Shown piece after piece: positions 17,691 to 24,458 of a DNA stretch of 64,000 nucleotides. Below the pieces are notes generated by a model. That model was not told where the DNA came from. It saw only the letters and a list, made by a program, of their open reading frames with translations, and made no database searches. Source of the stretch: an uncultured Microbacterium sp. Lineage in GTDB: Bacteria > Actinomycetota > Actinomycetes > Actinomycetales > Microbacteriaceae. The stretch spans positions 1-64,000 of the forward strand of contig NZ_CALTTX010000006.1 of assembly GCF_943912325.1 (NCBI RefSeq), read 5' to 3'. Both the position numbers and the translations under genes were made by a program. How positions within the stretch are numbered: position 1 is the first letter of the stretch; every line of letters begins with the position of its first letter.

Positions 17691-18037
17691 AGGTGATCGG
17701 GTACGAGTGGCGGTTGCGGGAGGTGATGGCGGCGTCGGGGATCTTCGCGACGTCGAAGCTGGTGCCGTTGTTGCGTGAGCGCGGGATCGAGTTGTCGGCG
17801 AGCCAGATCTACCGGTTAGCGACGGAGAAGCCGGAACGGCTGAACATGCACGTGCTGGTCGCGCTGATGGACATCTTCGAGTGCAGCGCGGACGACCTGG
17901 TCCGCAAGGTCGACCTGGGCGCCTCGGCGGCGGCGACCGGCACCGACGGCGAGGACCGGTCCGCGGGCGGCGCGGCGACGTTGCGGGAGAAGGGCCTGCG
18001 TCCGCCGCGGGCGCGCGTGATCCCGACGGATGGGTGA
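17687..18037 (+). CDS. Small XRE/Cro-type HTH protein, second gene of the recombinase trio
   Basis: The 116-residue protein carries a Cro/C1-type helix-turn-helix (roughly 5-75): WRLREVMAASGIFATSKLVPLLRERGIELSASQIYRLATEKPERLNMHVLVALMDIFECSADDL, ending in the usual VLVALMDIFECSADDL helix. A flexible, charged C-terminus follows. Start ATG overlaps the recombinase stop and its own end overlaps the next gene by 8 nt, so the three are translated as a unit. It may regulate recombination or act as an accessory DNA-binding subunit. Confidence 0.82.
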   Translation: MKVIGYEWRLREVMAASGIFATSKLVPLLRERGIELSASQIYRLATEKPERLNMHVLVALMDIFECSADDLVRKVDLGASAAATGTDGEDRSAGGAATLREKGLRPPRARVIPTDG

Positions 18038-20579
18038 CGAGGTCCGCGACGTCCTGGTCGCGGTCATCGCCGAGGTCGAGACGACCGTCACGCGAGATGT
18101 CATCCGTCAGATCGTGAACCGCACGATCGTCCGGGAACCCGCAGAGCGGCGTCTGCTCGCACAGCTGACCAAGGATCCGGGGATGCTGGTGTCGGGGTCG
18201 ACGCGGATCCCGCGATTGCTGGATCGCATCCTGCTCGATCTCGCCGACGCCGGCGGCAGCACGGTTCGCCCGCCGGGCTGCGCACGCTGCGGCCGGGTGG
18301 AGTTGCTGGTCTGCCGGGACGGTGAGGATCGGATCTGCGCGGCCTGCGGGCGGGCGCGCCTGGACGTGCTGATCGACTGCGTCGAATGCGAGCGGAGCGG
18401 GCAGCTGCGGCACGCGCAAGTGGGCGACCGGGCCTACTGCCGCTCCTGCTGGCGGGCGCTGCAGGACGTCGCCGACGAGCGCCTGGACAGGTTCGTCGCC
18501 GAGCGGATTCCCGGCGGGACTCTCTACATGATGCTGACCGCGACCGAGGGACTGAAGGCGGATCGCACGTTGCGACTCGCGCTGGAATGCGAGCTGTTCG
18601 GCGCCGACTGGATCGCCGACCCGCCGGCATCGTCGGTCCTGTTTGCCACGTTCTACGAGCGGCTGCGTGAGCTCGGCGCCCAGCTGCCAGCCCTGACCTG
18701 CGGGCACTGCGGCCGGGTCCGGAAGCTCCCGGACCGACTCGAGGGGCGGATCTGCTGCGGCGCCTGCTACAAAGCCGCGCACCGGGCGGTCTGCGACGGA
18801 TGCGGCAACACGGCCCATTTGGAGCTACGCCGCCCCAACGGTGACAGGCTCTGCCAGGCCTGCACGAACCAGCTGCCCGAATCCTCCGCGGAGTGCATCG
18901 GCTGCGGGAACCACCGGCTGATCGCGGTGCGCACTTCGGACGGGCCGATGTGTTCCGGCTGCCGGACCGCGCCCGGCACCGATGTCTGCACGGTGTGCGG
19001 CACCTCGGGTCCGTGTCGGTTCCCCGGCACCGAGAAGGCGATCTGCCTGACCTGCTACGCCGCCGCCCGGGTGGACATCTGTCACCGCTGCGGGCGAGAG
19101 CGGGAATGCCGGTTCGCGGGCACACCCAAGGCGATCTGCACGCCTTGCGCGCTCCCCCGCAAACCGTGCTCGGTCTGCGCCCGGGTGGTGCTCCCGATCC
19201 GGCACACCCCGGACGGGGAGCCGCTCTGCTGGAACTGCGCCCCGCACATCGTGGAGGCATGCATCGGCTGCGGCCGCGAAGCGCGGGTCAACGCACGCAC
19301 TGACCAGGGGCCGCTCTGCCAGCGTTGCGCCCGGACCAGCCCGCTGATGTTCCGCGATTGCCGTCGCTGCGGGACTCACGGACGGCTGCACCACCGCCGC
19401 TGGTGTGATCGCTGCTACGCCGACGACAAGATCCGCGAACTGCTCCCGGACGATGTCGTGGCAGCCGATCCGATGCTCGCGACACTGCGCGAGCGGTTCC
19501 TGGCCGCGGACGAGCGACGCACCCTGGACGCCTTCCGCCGCAACACGACGGTCGCGATCCTGCGGGAGGCCGTCTCCGGCACGGAGCCGCTGAGCCACGC
19601 GCTGCTGGACCGGCTGGGTACGCCTGGGTCGACTGCCCCCGTCCGGGCGCTGCTGGCCGAGTATGGCTTGCTCCCTGCGCGGGACGAGCAGTTGGTCCGG
19701 TTCGAGACCTGGTGCCAGGACCGGTCGGCGCAGATCCTCGACCCGGACCATCGCCGCCTGTTCGACCGATTCGTCCGCTGGCGTCATCTTCGGCAGCTGC
19801 GCGAGCAGGACCGCCAGACCGGGCGGCGGCAATCAGACGGGCGACGGCAGGAACTGACCCAGGTCCTCGGCCTGCTGGGCTGGCTCACCGCACGCTCGGA
19901 ATCGCTGACGATGCTCGACCAGGCGCGGCTGGATCTCTGGCTGCTCGAGGGCCCAAGGCTTCGCCGACGCGTCGCGGCGTTCCTGGAGTGGGCCGCCCGC
20001 GACGGCACCTGCCCCCGCCTGCGCGTCCCTTCCCTGACCAGCACCCCCAACACGCCGACCGGCGCCAGCGTCGACGAACGCTGGGAACTGCTGGGCAGGG
20101 TGCTCAGCGCGCACGACGACGACCCCCGCACCCGACTCGCGGGCGCACTGCTGCTGCTGTTCGGGATCCCGGTGGCCCGGCTGCATCTGCTGCGCGTGAC
20201 CGACATCACCTCCACCGACACAGTCACGATCCGTCTCGGCGCGGACCCGCTGGAGCTCCCCGACGCGATCGGGCAGCTCGCGATCACCGCCCGTGAGCAC
20301 CGCGACGCGCCACGCCTGCTCACCGACGCCGGAGAATCCGATTGGCTGTTCCCGGGCCAGCATCACGGCGCTCCGCTCTCCCGCGACGCGCTCACCGACC
20401 GGCTGGCCAGGTTCGGCATCCGTGCCCGCCATGCCCGCGCCGGCGCGCTGGCCTCCCTCGCCCAGGAGCTGCCCGCCCCGGTGATCGCACGACTGACCGG
20501 CCTTCACGTGACCGCGGCCACCCGCTGGGCCGAAGCCGTCGTAGCCAGCAACGCCCGCTACAGCGCGCTCACACGCTGA
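18030..20579 (+). CDS. Large zinc-knuckle protein with degenerate tyrosine-recombinase-like C-terminus
   Basis: The 849-residue protein has an N-terminal helical part (1-85), then about 380 residues with 20 CxxC pairs (CARC/CAAC, CVEC/CRSC, CGHC/CGAC, CDGC/CQAC, CIGC/CSGC, CTVC/CLTC, CHRC/CTPC, CSVC/CWNC, CIGC/CQRC, CRRC/CDRC), giving about ten zinc ribbons. The C-terminal 350 residues look like an integrase: a core-binding-like region (MLDQARLDLWLLEGPRLRRRVAAFLEW), then PVARLHLLRVTDI with an Arg-I candidate and TGLHVTAATRWAEAV where the Tyr position is Trp. It therefore seems catalytically inactive and may be a DNA-binding accessory. I do not recognise a named family. It starts 8 nt inside the XRE gene. 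Confidence 0.78.
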   Translation: MGDEVRDVLVAVIAEVETTVTRDVIRQIVNRTIVREPAERRLLAQLTKDPGMLVSGSTRIPRLLDRILLDLADAGGSTVRPPGCARCGRVELLVCRDGEDRICAACGRARLDVLIDCVECERSGQLRHAQVGDRAYCRSCWRALQDVADERLDRFVAERIPGGTLYMMLTATEGLKADRTLRLALECELFGADWIADPPASSVLFATFYERLRELGAQLPALTCGHCGRVRKLPDRLEGRICCGACYKAAHRAVCDGCGNTAHLELRRPNGDRLCQACTNQLPESSAECIGCGNHRLIAVRTSDGPMCSGCRTAPGTDVCTVCGTSGPCRFPGTEKAICLTCYAAARVDICHRCGRERECRFAGTPKAICTPCALPRKPCSVCARVVLPIRHTPDGEPLCWNCAPHIVEACIGCGREARVNARTDQGPLCQRCARTSPLMFRDCRRCGTHGRLHHRRWCDRCYADDKIRELLPDDVVAADPMLATLRERFLAADERRTLDAFRRNTTVAILREAVSGTEPLSHALLDRLGTPGSTAPVRALLAEYGLLPARDEQLVRFETWCQDRSAQILDPDHRRLFDRFVRWRHLRQLREQDRQTGRRQSDGRRQELTQVLGLLGWLTARSESLTMLDQARLDLWLLEGPRLRRRVAAFLEWAARDGTCPRLRVPSLTSTPNTPTGASVDERWELLGRVLSAHDDDPRTRLAGALLLLFGIPVARLHLLRVTDITSTDTVTIRLGADPLELPDAIGQLAITAREHRDAPRLLTDAGESDWLFPGQHHGAPLSRDALTDRLARFGIRARHARAGALASLAQELPAPVIARLTGLHVTAATRWAEAVVASNARYSALTR

Positions 20580-20605
20580 TCGGCGGCCACGGCAGACTCG
20601 ACAGC

Positions 20606-20908
20606 ATGAACGATGAGCTTCCCCCGCAGATCCGGACGATCGCCGACCGCATCGCGGACGGCTGGGCGGACACCATCGACATCGGCCCGGGATGGTTCGA
20701 CCTTCTCGCCCGGCTGGACCAACAGCTCGCCGAGATCTCGCCCGGCTACGTCATCGAGCAATGCAAGACGAAGTTCGGCACCCTCCGCTACTACGCGCGC
20801 CCCGAAGACGCCGACCACACCGACGCGGCCCGGTTCTCGGACATCATCCGGGATGCCGAGGACGAAAGCGCGACCGTCTGCGAGGACTGCGGCCAGCCCG
20901 CCCAGTAG
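20606..20908 (+). pseudogene. Conserved hypothetical protein truncated by an in-frame TAG
   Basis: The 100-residue product contains QCKTKFGTLRYYA, a segment typical of a widespread accessory-genome protein family (..KxKFGtLRfY..), and ends TVCEDCGQPAQ. Translation past the TAG at 20906-20908 continues in frame with VTSRGWVWTLCTAHAQQR to a TGA at 20990-20992. That tail supplies the second Cys/His pair expected of the terminal zinc ribbon. I infer a nonsense mutation that removes half of the ribbon; a short functional form cannot be excluded. It begins 26 nt after the zinc-knuckle gene. Confidence 0.6.
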
Positions 20909-20998
20909 GTCACGAGCCGCGGGTGGGTCTGGACCCTCTGCACCGCGCACGCACAGCAGCGGACGAACCCCTCCGAGATGTCGGCTGGCTGATCCATC

Positions 20999-21748
20999 AT
21001 GGATGACATGACCGATCTGGACGCGCTCGTCCCGCCCCACGAACCCGCCGAGGACACGCTCGCCTTCGCCGGCAAGGCCGCGCTCTCGCTGGTTCCCGTC
21101 GTCGGCCCCCTCGCCGCCGAGACGCTCGCGCACGCGCTGGAGACGAGGCAGGCCGAGCGACAGCACGAGTTCAACGTCGCGATCGCGCAGGCACTCACCG
21201 ACGCGATCTCGCGGCTGGATGAGGCTGCGACGATCGAGGACATCGTCGGGTCGGACGAGTTCATCGCCGCGGTCACCCGGGCGCAACGCGCCGCGGCCGA
21301 GACCGCCAGCCACCACAAGCGACAGCGTCTGGCCGCCGCGGTCGCCAACGGCGGGTCCTGGGCGCCGTTCTCGGCCAGTGAGCGTGAGCAGTTCACCCGG
21401 CTGGTCGACGAGTTCGACGAGCTGCACGTCTGGCTGCTGCACTACTTCGCCGACCCCACCGGCTGGCTGCAGTCCCGAGACCTCTACGCCCAGCACGCGA
21501 ACCTCATGATGGGCGGCATCGACGGGCCGCTGGGCACCGCTCTCGGCGTCCCGCAGAATGTCTGGCGCGGACCCGTCGGTCAGGCCGCCTCGGACCTAGA
21601 CCGGACAGGGCTTGCCTCGATTCCGCTGACCACGATGATGACCCCGCAGGGCGTGTTCGCACCGCGCACGTCCGAGAAGGGACGACGATTCCTCGCGTTC
21701 ATCAATGAACCCGACTCTCTGTCCGCGAATCCGCCGGCGTCCCTATGA
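20999..21748 (+). CDS. Hypothetical island protein, function unknown
   Basis: The 249-residue protein has a short acidic N-terminus, one hydrophobic stretch (about 24-44, ALSLVPVVGPLAAETLA), a helical charged middle (ETRQAERQHEFNVAIAQALTDAISRLDEAATIEDIVGSDEF) and a more globular C-terminal half (PFSASEREQFTRLVDEFDELHVWLLHYF...). I do not recognise the family. The hydrophobic segment could insert in membrane, a feature of some toxins and phage-defence effectors, but nothing else supports that. An alternative ATG is at 21008. It overlaps the following small zinc-ribbon gene (ATGA), so the two form a unit. Confidence 0.6.
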   Translation: MDDMTDLDALVPPHEPAEDTLAFAGKAALSLVPVVGPLAAETLAHALETRQAERQHEFNVAIAQALTDAISRLDEAATIEDIVGSDEFIAAVTRAQRAAAETASHHKRQRLAAAVANGGSWAPFSASEREQFTRLVDEFDELHVWLLHYFADPTGWLQSRDLYAQHANLMMGGIDGPLGTALGVPQNVWRGPVGQAASDLDRTGLASIPLTTMMTPQGVFAPRTSEKGRRFLAFINEPDSLSANPPASL

Positions 21749-21915
21749 TTCCGATCGACCCCGTCGACATCGACGGCTTGCCACCCGGCCGGAACTGCCC
21801 GGCTTGCGGTGAGCCGCTCGAGCCTGGTCACATCGACGACTCGCTGCAGTTGGTCTGGCTCTGCCCCTCCCACGGCGTTGTCGACCGCACCATCGACCCG
21901 CTCCGAGGCCTGTGA
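21745..21915 (+). CDS. Small zinc-ribbon protein
   Basis: The 56-residue protein starts at an ATG that overlaps the stop of the preceding gene and contains NCPACGEPLEPGH (CxxC) and LVWLCPSHGVVDR (Cys and His) separated by about 18 residues, a complete one-zinc ribbon. Its overlap with the 249-residue gene suggests a paired function. The family is unknown to me. Confidence 0.6.
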   Translation: MIPIDPVDIDGLPPGRNCPACGEPLEPGHIDDSLQLVWLCPSHGVVDRTIDPLRGL

Positions 21916-21934
21916 CAGTCACACGCAAGGATGT

Positions 21935-21958
21935 CTAGTTGTACTGACCGGGGACATT
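21935..21958 (-). repeat. IS481-type 3'-end remnant fused to the HxlR gene
   Basis: Read on the minus strand, this 24-nt segment matches the 3' end of the IS481 transposase gene at 24430-24453 in 20 of 24 positions, in opposite orientation. It supplies the last residues and stop codon of the HxlR gene. Confidence 0.65.
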
Positions 21959-22606
21959 AGTTGACGCGGGCGGAGGCGGTGGGAGCACTCGCGTCAAGGC
22001 TCCCGCATCACCAGCGACCTGCACACCTCGTGCGATAGCAGCGGGTAGGGGCATCGCGCCTTGCAGGAGTGCCACCAGGATCGGCCCCGGCCCCGTGACC
22101 GTCGCCAGGGGGCTGGTGTCGCGTTGGCAGGGGTTCACCGTGATGGTGCCGCTGGCTGCGGTGAGGTCAAAGCCGTCGACGAAGGTGCCGAACCGGATGA
22201 CGACCGCGGGATCGTCCGGTCGGTGATCTTTGAGGAGGAATCTAGCTGGTTGGCTGAGCCAATGCATCTGGAAGATCGCGTCGCTCGGTGCATCCGGAAC
22301 TGTCGGGGCACCCCATTTGAGAAGCTCACGCAGCACTCCATCTAGGGCCCGGCCGCGGTCGGTGAGCTGGTATGTCGGTGTGCCCGAGGTGCCCGATGAG
22401 GGCTCGCGGACGACGACCCCGTTCGTCTCGAGGTCGCGCAGGCGCTGGGTGAGCAGGTTCGTCGCAATACTAGGCAGGCCCCGTTGCAATTCACCAAAGC
22501 GCAGTTCACCCTCGATCAGGAGCTCCCGCACGATCAGGAGAGTCCAGCGATCGCCGACGATATCCAGCGCGCGGGCGATTGAACAAAGCTGACCGTAGGA
22601 CTTCAC
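21935..22606 (-). CDS. HxlR-family transcriptional regulator
   Basis: The 223-residue protein has an N-terminal winged helix of the HxlR type: CSIARALDIVGDRWTLLIVRELLIEGELRFGELQRGLPSIATNLLTQRLRDLETNGVV, followed by YQLTDRGRALDGVLREL. The C-terminal half is an effector or SCP2-like region. Start GTG at 22606. The last residues (NVPGQYN) resemble the end of an IS481 transposase, and the DNA there matches 20 of 24 bases of the IS481 3' end at 24430-24453, so the natural C-terminus has probably been replaced. It faces an NTF2-like/TfoX operon across a twin palindromic operator, which it probably binds. Confidence 0.85.
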   Translation of the reverse strand: MKSYGQLCSIARALDIVGDRWTLLIVRELLIEGELRFGELQRGLPSIATNLLTQRLRDLETNGVVVREPSSGTSGTPTYQLTDRGRALDGVLRELLKWGAPTVPDAPSDAIFQMHWLSQPARFLLKDHRPDDPAVVIRFGTFVDGFDLTAASGTITVNPCQRDTSPLATVTGPGPILVALLQGAMPLPAAIARGVQVAGDAGALTRVLPPPPPASTNVPGQYN

Positions 22607-22614
22607 GTGACCCT

Positions 22615-22650
22615 CTTGACTTTATCAAGTATCTGCTTGAAAGTATCAAG
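22615..22650. promoter_or_regulatory. Twin palindromic operator between hxlR-like gene and NTF2-like gene
   Basis: Two copies of CTTGA-N5-TCAAG lie at 22615-22629 and 22636-22650. Their centres are 21 bp apart, two helical turns, so two dimers could bind the same face. They sit just upstream of both divergent genes and overlap TTGACT, a -35-like sequence. HxlR proteins bind such imperfect palindromes next to their own gene. Confidence 0.7.
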
Positions 22651-22675
22651 CACTATTCTCACATCAAGGAGAGTC

Positions 22676-23062
22676 ATGCCTGCCACCTTGTCTTCAGACG
22701 CGCCACAGGTCCTCAAGGTCTACTACCGGGTCCTCGAGTCCGGCATCGACGACTACCAGGACGGGGCGACCCTGCGATCCCTGCTGGGCGACCACCTCGA
22801 CTTCACCGGCTCCCTCGCTGGTCATCTCCCCGATGCGACCGAGGGCTTCCTGGTCGGCGTAGCCGGCTTCATCGGGACGGTCCAGCAGATCGAGATCATC
22901 CACGACGTGCACAGTCCTCACGGGTCGGCCGTGCTCTACACCGCAACCATGCCCGGCGGCCCGATGACCTTCGCGGAGTTCTTCACGTTCGACGGCGGGC
23001 GCATCACGTCATTGAACCTGCACTACAGCGGTCCCGAGTACATCGAGAAGGGCGGGCGATGA
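22676..23062 (+). CDS. NTF2-like (SnoaL-type) protein
   Basis: The 128-residue protein has the cone-shaped NTF2-like fold signature: VLKVYYRVLESGIDDYQDGATLRSLLGDHLDFTGSLAGH at the N-terminus, an internal hydrophobic helix, then MTFAEFFTFDGGRITSLNLHYSGPEYIEKG. Such proteins are small-molecule-binding or isomerase-like; the substrate is unknown. The ATG has AAGGAGAG upstream. It overlaps the TfoX-domain gene (ATGA) and is probably repressed or activated by the divergent HxlR protein. Confidence 0.75.
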   Translation: MPATLSSDAPQVLKVYYRVLESGIDDYQDGATLRSLLGDHLDFTGSLAGHLPDATEGFLVGVAGFIGTVQQIEIIHDVHSPHGSAVLYTATMPGGPMTFAEFFTFDGGRITSLNLHYSGPEYIEKGGR

Positions 23063-23391
23063 CGGACCAGGAGGACCTCATCGAGCGGGTACGTGAAGCG
23101 CTAAGTGACCGCAGCCCTCGTGAAGTGTCCATGTTCGGCGGCGTGTCCTTCATGATCGAGGGACGCATGGTCGTCGCCGCGCGCCGAGAGGGAGAACTCC
23201 TGCTGCGCATCGACCCCATGGCCGCGAAGGACCTTCTCGCCCGCCCCGGTGCCCACCCCGCGCTGATGGGAGCAGACCGCCCCATGGGCGACGGCTGGAT
23301 CAGCATTGAACAGGCTGCCCTCCAGGGGGCCGGGCTCGACGCCTGGCTCGAACCCGCACTGTCCTTCCACACGGCGCAAGGCGCCCAATAG
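23059..23391 (+). CDS. TfoX N-terminal-domain protein
   Basis: The 110-residue protein corresponds to the TfoX/Sxy N-terminal domain: REALSDRSPREVSMFGGVSFMIEGRMVVAARREGELLLRID, with the conserved MFGG..FM..G.M and the later MGDGWISIEQ. It lacks the C-terminal TfoX domain. In Gammaproteobacteria full TfoX/Sxy activates competence; stand-alone N-domain proteins in actinobacteria have no established role. It is translationally coupled to the NTF2-like gene and followed by a strong terminator. Confidence 0.82.
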   Translation: MTDQEDLIERVREALSDRSPREVSMFGGVSFMIEGRMVVAARREGELLLRIDPMAAKDLLARPGAHPALMGADRPMGDGWISIEQAALQGAGLDAWLEPALSFHTAQGAQ

Positions 23392-23414
23392 ACCACTCTC
23401 CGTACCCGCATTCA

Positions 23415-23448
23415 TCAGTGGCCGGCCGCAAACGTGGCCGGCCACTGA
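23415..23448 (+). terminator. Rho-independent-type terminator after TfoX-domain gene
   Basis: A perfect 13-bp inverted repeat (TCAGTGGCCGGCC / GGCCGGCCACTGA) with an 8-nt loop, followed by TCTGTTT. It lies 23 bases after the TfoX-domain stop and ends that operon before the IS. Confidence 0.82.
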
Positions 23449-23466
23449 TCTGTTTCAGGAGGCACT

Positions 23467-24453
23467 ATGAGCCATCGCAATGCCGCGCTGACCCCACGCC
23501 ATCGTCTGCGAGTCGCTCGACTCGTCATCGAGGACGGGTGGCCGATCAGCGAAGTCGCCGCCCGCTTCCAGGTGTCGTGGCCCACCGTGAAGCGGTGGGT
23601 CGATCGCTACGTTGCTGGTGAGCCGATGCAGGATCGGTCGTCGCGCCCGAGATCCTCGCCAAACAAGACGAGCACGAAGATAACGAAGCGGTGCGTGAGT
23701 CTACGAATGCGCCTGAGGGAAGGGCCCGTCCAACTCGCCTCCAGGCTCGGCATCGCCCCGTCCACGGTCCACCGCATCCTCAAAGGTGCCCGCATGAACC
23801 GGCTCTCCTACGTCGACCGTGCCACCGGCGAGACGATCCGCCGGTACGAACACGACCATCCTGGCTCTCTTGTGCACGTCGACGTGAAGAAGCTCGGGAA
23901 CATCCCCGACGGCGGTGGCTAGCGCTACGTCGGCCGGCTCCAAGGAGAACGAAACAGAGCTGCCACTCCTGGGAGGTCGAAGAACAAGTGGCGCAATCCG
24001 AAGCTCGGGTACGCGTTCGTGCACACGGTCATTGACGATTATTCCCGCATCGCCTACACCGAGGTTCACGACGACGAGACCGCTGCCACTGCCATCGGGG
24101 TCCTGCACCGAGCATTCGAGTGGTTCGCCGACCGCGGCGTCACGATCGAGCGGGTCCTGTCCGACAATGGTGGCGCCTACCGATCCAACCTGTGGCGAGA
24201 CACGTGCGAGGCGCTATCGATCGCTCCAAAGCGAACACGGCCGTACCGACCGCAGACCAACGGCAAAGTGGAGCGCTTCCACCGGACTATGGCCGACGGG
24301 TGGGCGTACGCACGGTGCTACACCAGCGAGCACGAACGCCGCGACGCTCTCACCAACTGGCTCCACCACTACAACCAGCACAGGCCCCACACCGCCTGCG
24401 ACAATCGACCACCCTTCTCACGATTGATCAACGTCTCCGATCAGTACATCTAG
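23467..24453 (+). pseudogene. IS481-family transposase with one nonsense codon
   Basis: A 328-codon frame runs without indels except for one TAG at 23920-23922, within the conserved IPDGGGWRYVGR segment where Trp is expected (TGG to TAG). N-terminal HTHs are seen (WPISEVAARFQVSWPTVKRWVDRY; LASRLGIAPSTVHRIL). DDE residues are present: Asp in SLVHVDVKKLG, Asp in ERVLSDNGGAYRS, Glu in RPQTNGKVERFHRT. Terminal inverted repeats could not be identified with confidence. Its 3' end lies 5 bases from the res stop codon. The mutation makes it inactive unless the stop is read through. Confidence 0.88.
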
Positions 24454-24458
24454 TTGCC

